Shown piece after piece: positions 54,687 through 64,000 of a DNA stretch of 64,000 bases. The notes under the pieces were generated by a model. It did no database searches, was not told where the DNA came from, and saw only the letters and a program-made list of their open reading frames with translations. The stretch is from Agelas oroides (Eukaryota > Porifera > Demospongiae > Agelasida > Agelasidae). Location: assembly GCA_949130485.1 (NCBI GenBank), contig OX422190.1, positions 7,222,167-7,286,166 of the forward strand, given 5' to 3'. The translations under genes and the position numbers were made by a program. The first letter of the stretch is position 1, and every line of letters begins with the position of its first letter.

Positions 54687-57259
54687 ATGATGAATCGAAG
54701 AGGCAGAGTACAGCTAAATCTGAGGGAGATTACTGAACTGCAAAAGATCGTGTTACCCAACGTGCGGCCCACAGGCCAAGAACTGGGTAGGGGAGCCTTT
54801 GGCACTGTGGAGGAGGTCGAGATCCCAGGAGCTACCTGTGCTGCCAAGAGAATCCACGAGTCTTTACTGCGTTTGGGCAATGTAGGGGATGTGAAGAACA
54901 TCACTGATGCGTTCGTTCGTGAGTGCCTTCTCATGAGCACCCTACACCACCCACACATTGTCCAATTTCTAGGCGTGTGCTTTCTGCCAGGCTCGCAACT
55001 CCCGCTACTAGTGATGGAGCAGTTGACAATGAGTCTGGACGACCTGCTTGAGACCAGCTCTCATGTTTCCTTGGCCACCAAACGCTCAATTCTAAACGGC
55101 ATTGTCAATGGCTTGACTTACCTGCACAGCCATACACCACCTATCATCCATCGTGATTTGACAGCCAAAAATGTGCTATTGAATTCAGCCATGGTGGCCA
55201 AACTGGCAGATCTAGGTATGGCTCGTATTATGAATATCCAACCTGGCCAACTTGCTACCACCATGACCCAGGCCCCTGGGACATTGGTATACATGCCTCC
55301 TGAGGCCCTTGAACCAAATGCAAAGTATAATGCCAAACTAGATATCTTCTCATTTGGTGTTCTCGGTCTTTACACTTTGACACAAATCTTCCCTGTGTTG
55401 AAAGCACCAACTTATATCGATTCAGATGGAAAGATTGCTGCTCGCAGTGAAATAGACCGTCGCATTGACTATATTGAGCAGATTCACCAAGAGTTTGGAC
55501 GTCACCACCCCCTTGTCCTGATGATTAAGCAATGCCTGCATGATGATCCTCGACGGAGGCCTACCCTAGATGAGGTACTACAATGGTTGAATGAAGCAAA
55601 GGTCAAGACTGATTATCATTATGAACAGATGAGTAGGCCAGAACTGGAGCAAGCTCTGATAGACAAGGAGGAAGCTTTGAGGGAGAAGGAGCAAGCTGTG
55701 ACAGACAAGGAGCAAGCTTTGAGGGAGAAGGAACAAGCTTTGAGGCACAAGGAGGAAGTTCTGAGAGAGAAAGATGAAGAAATAGCACAGTTACGGCAGC
55801 AGGTAGGTATAGCATGTAAGGTGTTGCATATAGTTGTACATTTGTCTCAGTGTAAAGATTCAAAGTTTCATTGTTGTTACACTTAGCACGTTGGCTTGAT
55901 TAGGTGCACGTGTGTATGCATGCTAGCCAACACACAATGTGACATGTACATCTTCTCCAGTGGGTGACTCTGTGAAATGTATCCCGCCTTTTTTCATGGA
56001 GATGTGGAACACTGACTGTTCGTACACAACAAGGGCATGCATGTGCAAGCATCTACATGACATACTTAGTAAACTTCAGGTCGCCCAGGCCAACACAACA
56101 CACTAAGCATCATACATGTACTGATATTTTCACTGCATGTTAGTGGAACATCACTGCATGGCATGCTACAGTGGATCCTATCACCCCTGAAATGCTATCG
56201 GTCCTGTATAACCCATCCTGTCTTGGCATGTCTGTTGTGGTATACACTTGATCACCTTTGTATACTAGTAAATGCTGCTATCAATCCTGGGATGAGATGA
56301 CTAGCTGAGTGTTCCAATGCATGGATATAGCTAGCTATTGCATCCAGATCAGAACGAGGAAGGATTGGACTAACATCACACCAACCCATGCAAAAAAATT
56401 TTCAAGATGGTTTCCAGATATATTATCATGGCATCATGATTTTCTTTTCTGTTCAACACATACTATGCCACAGCTGTCAACCTCTACTCTCAAAACATCA
56501 ACAATTATGAAGAAGAGAACCAAAAAATTGTACAAAACTCGAGAAGACTTTTCCTCAAATGAGGACTATGGGCGATATGTGAAGGCTAATCTTCAAGTGG
56601 GAATGTATGTGAGGGCAATAGCTGACTATGAGTCTGTCTCAGAGGGTGACCTTGGAATCTACAAGCAGAGAAACAGTGGAAGACCTCCAGCACAGTTTGC
56701 ATGGGATGGGCTGGGTGGAGAAACCTACTGGGTGTATTGGCACCAGGTGGTGATCCTGCCAAACCGGTACAGAAATCGAGATGAGTTTTCCTCAGATCAG
56801 GATTATGGATGGTACATCAAGGCTAATCTTCGAGTTGGCATGCAAGTGAAGGCGAGAGTGGGCTATGACTCTTTGGCAGAGGGCGACATTGGAAACTACA
56901 AGCAGACCAATGATGGTTACCCTCCAGCACAGTTTGCATGGGATGGATTGGGCAAAACCTACTGGGTGTACTGGCATCAGGTGGAGATCCTGCCAAATCC
57001 GTACAAGACCCGAGATAAATTTTCATCAGATATGGATTATGGACAGTACGTCAAGGCTGTCATTCGAGTTGGTATGCACGTCAGGGCAAGAGTGGGCTAT
57101 GAATCCATCTCGGTGGGGGACCATGGAATCTACCAACAGAGCAACGATGGTTATCCTCCAGCACAGTTTGCATGGGATGGGATGGATGGTAAAACCTACT
57201 GGTTGTACTGGCACCAAGTGGAGCTCGTATCTCCAGCTTTAGATGATGGAGATGTATAA
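54687..57259 (+). CDS. TKL-like protein kinase with coiled coil and three MIB/HERC2-like repeats
   Basis: Two exons, 54687-55802 and 56474-57259 (GTAGGT donor, GCCACAG acceptor, phase 0), 633 residues. Kinase domain about 28-315: P-loop GRGAFGTV (34-41), lysine in CAAKRI (54), helix-C glutamate in FVREC (79), HRDLTAKN (155-162), DLG instead of DFG (175-177), PPEAL for APE. All catalytic residues are present, so activity is expected; the HRDLTAKNVLL loop is typical of the large sponge TKL/TK-like families. Residues 325-372 are KEQALRE-type heptads, a likely dimerising coiled coil. Exon 2 encodes three ~75-residue repeats (VGMxVRA, SEGDxGxYKQ, PPAQFAWDG, TYWVYWHQVEIL), resembling MIB/HERC2 or SH3-like barrels. 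The joint of exon 1 to exon 2 is inferred from phase and proximity. Confidence 0.85.
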
Positions 57260-57656
57260 GGTACACTCTGATGTACATTATAAGGTAAAGTAGAGCTATT
57301 CTGATGACTGGGTAATTCAGACTGTCAAGCTAATATCTTCAGCATAATATGGTGCTAGTTGTTGAAAAACATTGGTCAGCAGGCCTGCTACGTACGCAGC
57401 TGTTTCAGCTGTATTTTATGCTATATCCTCCGGTGTGTATTAGAATTTCCTAACGCTTAAGATAGCTATCCCATTTTGTTATCTTACTTGCTAGATGATA
57501 TCAGATAATACATTCCCTGACGATACATTGTCTGGCTCTAGTATCATGATAGTTGCATTAAAAATTGCAATGCTTCCTCCCAAGTATTACCAGTAGTATC
57601 TCTCACATATTATGTTTTCTATGGATAAGCTTGTATCACACTGAGGTTCAGTACAT

Positions 57657-57662
57657 AATAAA
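57657..57662 (+). terminator. Poly(A) signal, kinase gene
   Basis: AATAAA about 400 nt after the kinase stop codon. Confidence 0.5.
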
Positions 57663-58445
57663 CTGCTGGTATTTTGTCATTCCATCTAGGTCAACCTATA
57701 TTACAACTGAAGTTATAAACAACGTTATGGCATTACTTACTTATTAGTGTAGTGTGTTGTGTGAATGTGTGTGTGTCTCTTTTCCACCTCTGTGTTTATT
57801 GAAACTGAGAAATGTACTTCTTCCTATCACAGTCATGGGACTATATCCTTCCCAAGGTATAATTCACAGTGCATGTAAAACACGTTTGTTGGAGGCTGGT
57901 GACACATCACCTCCCACTGAACTAACTCTTCTCCAATACTGTGAATTAACACATTGACGGGCTCGGAACTGGAGTGAGGTAGTTAACAAGGACCACACTA
58001 ATAGAGTTCTAACACTTGGTCAAGAAACATGGCCTGTTCTGCATTTCCTTGAGCTTACTGATTATAGTAACTATGTCAACAAACCTGTTTTGTGAAGTAT
58101 GAGTAAACCCACATACCTTAAGTAATAATTTCCAGGATAATTGGCCAATGCTGGTTAACCGAGGGCTTGCTGAGGGCTAGGATGTTTACCAGGCTAGGAG
58201 TTTTGCAAGTTTCACTATAAACACCATTTACTAAACAAACTTTATTTGTCAGCTTAAACAAGTTGACCAGTTTGTTTTTACTCTGAAATGATTGCCGCTA
58301 CAGTTGAAGACACAAATTGTTTTGCAGATGCATTACTGAATTGGAGGTGTGCCTACTGCAAATCTAGTAGACATATATCCTTATGTTGGGAACTTAGGAG
58401 GAATTGCATGCTTTATTAAACAAAAGACCATCATGTGCCTTCTTG

Positions 58446-58790
58446 TAGTCTCATGCCTAGACCCCACCCACGAGAGAAGAGGTTCTGGTGACATTCGGCA
58501 GATCCTGGGTTTGACTAACATTGATTACTTTCCACCCTCTCACAAGGAAAAGGGTCTGAGCTGGTTGCAATTGTGCTGAGCTGGTAATCTTCTGGGGCCC
58601 TCTGCCAATCACATTGCAGAAAACATAATCTGCAGTGCAACACCGGAAATCCTTGACTATACTTCAGCATGATGACACAGCACTTTTTTGGTGCGTAAAT
58701 TAGTTATCAGTTCTCAACTATGCATACAGCAGGAATCAGCCGAATGTCACCAGACCCTCTCCTCACGGGTGGGATCTGGGCACGAGACTA
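58446..58790. mobile_element. 345-bp MITE, TAGTCTC ends
   Basis: Left end TAGTCTCATGCCTAGACCCC, right end inverted TAGTCTCGTGCCCAGATCCC; both continue through the GGTGACATTCGG motif. Flanks share GCCTTC (left GCCTTCTTG; right TAGCCTTCG, offset by two), so the duplication is uncertain. Confidence 0.7.
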
Positions 58791-59573
58791 TAGCCTTCGA
58801 TCTTGTCACTCCACAGTTTTATTAATGCAATCCCAAGAGGAACCTTGTGGTTGTAGCTAATCTGCTTGGAGCCAGAGATGTCCTGTGCTTCACACCACAG
58901 CTCATGTTTATAGAGACTCCATTGCTGGTAGATAAAAGGAGGAGGGATCTCCCCTGGGAACGAGCCTAGGGAGAGAGGATATACTGACATCAATCTGAAG
59001 TTGATTTTGTAGAGTTTATTTTGATTATATTTTGATTACTATCATCACATGGCACATCCCATTTGACTGCAACCACTTACCACTGAAGGTGCATGTCTCC
59101 TGTTGAACGATGACACTTAAGATCATGTATCATGGGAGGGGTCTTCTCTTGGAACAAGAAGAGAGAGACCTATACTTTTCTATAAGCACTCTATATACCT
59201 TAAAACTCTCTTTGGCAGAACTATAGCAGGCAGACAATGCCACCTTGTCGAACCAGACTGCACAACAGTCTGCTGTACCACCCTCATCAAGATGGCCTTT
59301 CAATCAACAAGGCACAAAAAGTAGATCTCCTTTGAAGCTTCGGACAAGTTTGGGGGCCTGTATATACAACTTTAGAGACTGTACAAAGCTGCGTGTGTGT
59401 GTGTGCACAAGTGTACGTATGTATACAACTACATGGGAAATGGGCTATACAATGTTTTCTTGAATTTCAAGATGTGTGCAGTATCCTACACAAGGTCCTC
59501 CATACATTAGACCCCAGTACCACTTTTCTTCTCCCTGTATTAACCTAGTGTACAAAGTATATACATGTAAGAG

Positions 59574-59790
59574 GGGTTGGGTTGCTGGTGACCTAGTGGT
59601 TAAAGCAATGCATGGACTGTGAACTGAAAGGTCCTGGATTCCAGCCCCACTTGAAGCTATCTCTCTTCTGGATGCACTCAGCCCTACCATGAAGTAGAGT
59701 TCTCCTTTGGATGAGACATTATAAGCTGTTGGTCTCTGGGTCTGGGCAACTTGTAGCTAGCTGCAAGTCTCAGACAATTAAGTGTGCCTC
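59574..59790 (+). mobile_element. tRNA-derived SINE
   Basis: A-box-like TGACCTAGTGGTTAAAGCA and B-box-like GGTCCTGGATTCCAGCC at polymerase III spacing, followed by a body with CTTTGGATGAGACATTATAA and TTGGTCTCTGGGTC, a motif seen in many animal SINEs. The 3' end is not sharply defined. Confidence 0.65.
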
Positions 59791-59899
59791 AGAAAAGGTA
59801 TGATTGCATGCACGAGTGTATGTTGATCCAGTACTTCCAATCAGTTGATGTTTCCCTTGGGATGCATTCAGGGATGTATGGGATCTACACTGAAATAGC

Positions 59900-59905
59900 T
59901 TTATT
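59900..59905 (-). terminator. Poly(A) signal, SPEN homologue
   Basis: AATAAA on the minus strand, about 200 nt after the SPEN stop codon. Confidence 0.6.
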
Positions 59906-60101
59906 GTCTCAGAGCAGCAGTAATTGATCTTATGTGTCTGTGCAGTAGCTATGGTAACACGTGCTCTTACAATTATTATAGTATATTTAATACCAAAAAT
60001 TTAGTGTTGTACAAGTTTAAACCATAACAAATCAGGATCGCTATGATGTATAAAGTTGGCATGAATGAAACGACTCAAAATCTACATGACAGTCTGTGTG
60101 G

Positions 60102-63100
60102 TCACATAGTAGCAATTACAATCATGAGATGACAGTTGTCTGAGGCACTGCTAAGCAGGTCAGGGGCAACACGTGAAAGGTGGGCTTGTGAAAAGGGACA
60201 AGGAGGGAAGATGTGTAGCACAAAGCCCGTCTGCAGGGAGAGAGAGAGAATGTGTTTCATATTCACATAATATCAAGATCCAAATTAGTTCCAATTAAAG
60301 CTCATGCCAAGTAGTTACACATTGCACACTAAGTACATCTGGGGTACTTTTAAATAGAGGGGGTTATTTAGGGAATAGTCTTGAGAATATAAAGACTAAT
60401 CACCAAAATACACAATGAAAAGCTGTACCAACATAACGCCAGTTGGTCTTTGGAGTATGTACGTGTACGTGTTGTGCGTTAATCTTGCTTCAACCAAGAC
60501 TTGCCTGAGGTCCCTGAACATTGATGATGCCGGCAGCCTGCTTCTGCAGAAGATAAGTGATGAGGCTGTTCTTCAGGGCATGAGTCTGTGCGCGGACATC
60601 ATTCGCATCCCTCCCACATGGTAGAGCCAGTAGCAGGCAGTGCTCAGTCTCATTCTATGGTAACAAGACAGAATACATAATAGTTACATGTACAAGAAGG
60701 CAGATGCACAGACATAGTTTTATGACCCAAAAGGCAGTCAAAATACACCCATTTACAGCACATGAGTGCATACCTATAAAATAAAGTCCACCCAGCTTGA
60801 GGTCAATGGAGGGCATAATGATGGAAAGTGGAAGGTACTGACTCAGGGTTCTGCCCACGGTGGTCAGCGATGGTCAGGCACAACCAGTACTTGACACTAA
60901 CCGACTACAACTCACATCTTTGTGACCACTACTATATTCTCGTGCATTATTTAGAATAACTACCTGTTTCATTCCCAAAACACACTCTGGCACTCAGTCT
61001 GGGAATAACATTAGCAACCACATGGCGAGATCGTGGCAACATTGTGTCTTGGTCTGAGCAGTCACTATGTGTTACATACAATGCAAACAGTGCAGAACAA
61101 CATGGAGTGAGAAGAGCAGTCAGTTTAAACTGACAGTGATCAGCAGACAGAAGGACTCACAGCAGGTGAAGTACGACTATAAGTGGGACTCATATACATG
61201 TACATGTACTTGCCTTGCCAGCATATTCTCCAACCCATATGTATACATGTAACATACGGACATGCATACATACACACACACACACACACACACACATACA
61301 CACACGACGCACACACATACTTGCATTCTCCTGTCCACTCCCTCTAGTTGTGTCTGCTCCAGCCGCATCCTCTGAGAGATCCTGAGGGCAGGAGTGCGCT
61401 GGTCAGACTGCTGGGGAAGGCTCAGCTTTGCTAGGTTGACGTTTCCACTCAGGAAGTGGAGCTGAACTGCAGCCAGATCATTTTTCAGTGTCAGATGGCC
61501 CTGCCACATTACTGGGTAGCGCCTATGGAGGGTAACAGAAGGGAGGCTGTTATTTGCATGGATACATGCAGCTCTTTCATAACCACGCAGTTTATCACCA
61601 CTCTCCACCACATCTGAAGAAGCACTGAACTTCTGTTAAGTCATTCAAGTACAAGTACAGGTCATTCGTAAACGTGGATGAGATCCACAACTTAAAAAAA
61701 TACTTCAAGTTCAAAACCGGGAGTCCACTGACATATTCTGTGCAAACAGAAACTGCTACCTTACCTGAGGAGGTCCAGCAGGTTGTCAGCTTGCTGCTGT
61801 CCTGGAGGGGGCTGCTGTAGCTGAGCGTGGGGCTGCATGCTCCCCTGGGAGGGTAGGGGTTGGTGGTAGTGGGGCTGTGGGGGCTTCACTTGAGCTGGTT
61901 GAACCGGTTGCGGCTGTTGTTGCTGCTGCTGTATGTAACTTGGCTGGCCTGAGCTCTCCCGACCTTTCACCTGTGAGGAATACTTCTGGCTACCAGTAGA
62001 AGCATCACTGCTACCGTATCGCGATGGTGGAGGGTGAGAAGATGTGTGAGCCTTCTCCGGTTTCCTTGGCTTGGGTTCCTCCTTTGGAGGTGGTGGAGTG
62101 GACGAGGGAGACTTGGGGTGCGGCTCTTCCATTCTCCTCCGCTTTGGTTGCTGGTAGTTGTCTTTGTCCAGGTCACGATGTTTACCCTTTGGGGAGGGTG
62201 TCCGACTATAGACTGGCCTTTTGACCTTCCTTCTAGAGTCATACCTGTGACAGCAAGATTATACATTGCGTGTGTAACTTTCCTATTGAATCTAACAAGA
62301 AATTCCTCCAAAGCAAATAAGCTGAGTTTGTTCTACACCTGGATCACTAGTTCAATCTAGTTCATAGAACGGTACACATTACAGAATACTGCAGGACAAT
62401 CAGCTACATAAGCTACTACATGTACACACCTGTCATCTGGATGGCGTGAGGAGCTTCTTTCACTCTCAGAGGAGTGTGATCGCTCCCTTCTGCGTGGGGG
62501 AGATCGACGAGGAGGAGGGGAGAAACTAGGTGACTGATGCCTCATATGCCTTCTTCCTGGGGAGCGGGAACGGGGAGGGGGTGAGGGAGAGAAGTGACGG
62601 TGGTGAGAGGGTGGGGAAGGTGGGGAGCCTCGTCTTGGGTACTTTCCTCGTGGAGGGGGGTCATAAGGTGGAGAGTCGTAGTGATGTCTTGGCATGCCCC
62701 GGTCTCGAGGGCGCTGTATCGGAGTCCGTGGTCTTGGAGGAGGTGATCCAGAGAATGGAGACCTACCTCTGTGTGGAGGGGAGGGTGGGTAACCTGGAGG
62801 AGAGCGGGAGTACCTTCGAGGAGGAGGGTAGTGACCAGGAGAGTAAGGCCTTCCTCCCCTGTGGTGCCAGCGCCTCTCAAGGTACTCTGGTGGGGGCGGA
62901 GAGTGGTAGTGTCGCCTCCTGTGACTGACAAATGCAGGAGGAGGGGAGGGGGTGGTGGGAGGAAGGTGGTGCCGCTTCTCTGGACGATCCCTAGGTTCTT
63001 TAGATTCACGATGCTTTTCTCTCCTCTGTGATGGTACAGACAACACTTCCTCTTCTTCTAACTGATAACGACGAGGAAGTTTGCGTGATTTTTTAGATGT

Positions 63101-63896
63101 GGCTACCTCTGTCTCCATAGCTTTGGTATCGTCAGACTCTTCTCCAGAGAATGAGGGCCTTGTGGCTGGTATCCTTTTCGCCACTGGTTCCAAATCAGGA
63201 CTCTGAATTTTGGGAGATTTGTCATACTCGCGCTGCTTCACCACTGGTTTCTGTTCAGGTTTAGCACCCACACCTCTAACTGGCTTTTCTTTCTCCTTCA
63301 CCTTGAGCTTAGGGGGCAGCACTGGTTCATCAACCGGTTCGAACTCACCGTCCTTAAAATCTTCGCCACTGCTCAAATCACTCTCCATCTTTTCCTTTAC
63401 ACTCGGCTTCTTCTCCTCCTGAACAGGACTCTGAGGGGTGTCTGGGATCGGGTCACTAGGGGGCAATTCTCTCTCCTCGCTCTTCTCCTTCCGTACAGGC
63501 TCTTCTCGTTGTGTAGACTTCTCCATTTCACTTTGTTTCATGTTCTCAGATTTGATCTCACTCTTGTTCTTAAGCTCCCCATTATGTGTAACGTTTGGCA
63601 GCTCCTCAGGCTCAGGTGGCTTAGGCTTAGGTTCTTTTTCCCTTTTCTCTCGCTCCTTCTTCTCTTTTGACGAGTGCTTTCCTTTTTCCTTGGTCTTGGG
63701 AGGTTCCTTCGGGGGAGACTTTGCTTCTGGAGACTGTGGTGATTTAGTGCGCTTTTTTCGTGTGGTACTCTTGTCTTCATCTTTCTCTGTTTCTTTTCCT
63801 TTCTTGGAGACTTTCAGTTTGTCTTTGTCTTTCTCTCGGTCCTTTCCTCGATCACTCTCTTTGCTCTTTTCCTTCTTCCCTTTCTTCACTTCAGAA
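60102..63896 (-). CDS. SPEN: SPEN/MINT homologue, C-terminal part with SPOC domain (5' end outside window)
   Basis: Nuclear transcriptional corepressor scaffold; the SPOC domain binds repressor complexes and phosphorylated partners. Exons in transcription order: 63896-62430, 62244-61765, 61522-61321, 60654-60505, 60230-60102 (TGA), all phases consistent. The first two encode about 650 residues of low complexity: Lys/Glu/Pro-rich, then Arg/Ser/Pro-rich (RRSPPRRRERSHSS), then a Q/P tail ending DNLLDLLR. The last three encode the SPOC domain: YPVMWQGHLTLKNDLAAVQL, HFLSGN, LRISQRMRLEQTQLEGVDRR, HCLLLALPCGRDANDV, ITYLLQKQAAGIINV, FPPCPFSQAHLSRVAPDLL, HLMIVIATM-stop. The match to animal SPEN SPOC is close from end to end. 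RRM domains should lie to the right of the window. The intron after 60505 has a GC donor. Confidence 0.93.
61262..61320. repeat. Short (CA)n microsatellite at SPEN donor
   Basis: CA tract directly downstream (gene strand GTATGTGTGTG) of the SPEN exon ending at 61321. Confidence 0.85.
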
Positions 63897-64000
63897 CTGT
63901 AGAATGAGTAAATACACACCCAATGTACACAGTATGTAGTGTACACAAGCTGCTGGTGCAACATGCCAAAGAACCCCCTTATACATGTACATGTATTAAT

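Larger units (their letters stand above)
57663..59899. other. Tail-to-tail interval, kinase and SPEN genes
   Basis: No gene recognised. Contains a MITE (58446-58790) and a tRNA-derived SINE (59574-59790). Confidence 0.5.

Noticed and set aside
62530..63902. Plus-strand frames opposite the SPEN exon
   Set aside because: Shadows of the low-complexity Lys/Glu- and Arg/Ser-rich coding strand; exon phases and the SPOC domain fix the minus strand.

Overview
The window is animal nuclear DNA, most likely from a demosponge. Coding sequence is split into short exons with GT-AG introns (one GC-AG). The largest gene is an NLR (death domain, NACHT, leucine-rich repeats) whose first exon encodes a 2A ribosome-skipping peptide. 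A TKL-like kinase with an HRDLTAKN catalytic loop and many small DNA transposons, one carrying a HIRAN domain, also fit a sponge. The species assignment is inference. Exon ends were placed by hand from splice motifs, reading-phase continuity and similarity to remembered family members.

Layout. (1) 1-11773, plus: 3' half of an NCL-type Ca2+/cation exchanger, eight exons; a 4.6 kb nest of pogo/Tigger transposons sits in its first visible intron. (2) 14407-44288 or beyond, plus: an NLR gene with a 2A leader exon, a 36-nt exon, a death-domain exon, an exon ending in a second death-like domain, a NACHT exon and about eleven one-repeat LRR exons. Its 12.2 kb second intron is largely transposon debris. 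(3) 46475-54533, minus: complete heparan sulfate N-deacetylase/N-sulfotransferase, 12 exons, 958 codons. (4) 54687-57259, plus: two-exon TKL-like kinase with a coiled coil and three MIB/HERC2-like repeats, divergent from the sulfotransferase gene across 153 bp. (5) 60102 to beyond 63896, minus: 3' half of a SPEN/MINT homologue ending in a complete SPOC domain.

The genes do not look like one pathway; this is ordinary animal gene order (calcium transport, innate immunity, glycosaminoglycan sulfation, signalling, transcriptional corepression). The unusual content is the transposon landscape and its effect on the NLR gene. One element family (ends TAG[T/C]CTCG...CGAG[A/G]CTA, 9-10 bp target duplications, 45 to 803 bp) occurs at least seven times with a recognisable duplication. 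Two copies of an older dispersed repeat (410-2270 and 23790-24432) act as reciprocal empty sites that validate three insertions. A HIRAN-bearing element lies directly upstream of an NLR exon with one reading frame open through both. Another element has separated an LRR exon from its splice donor.
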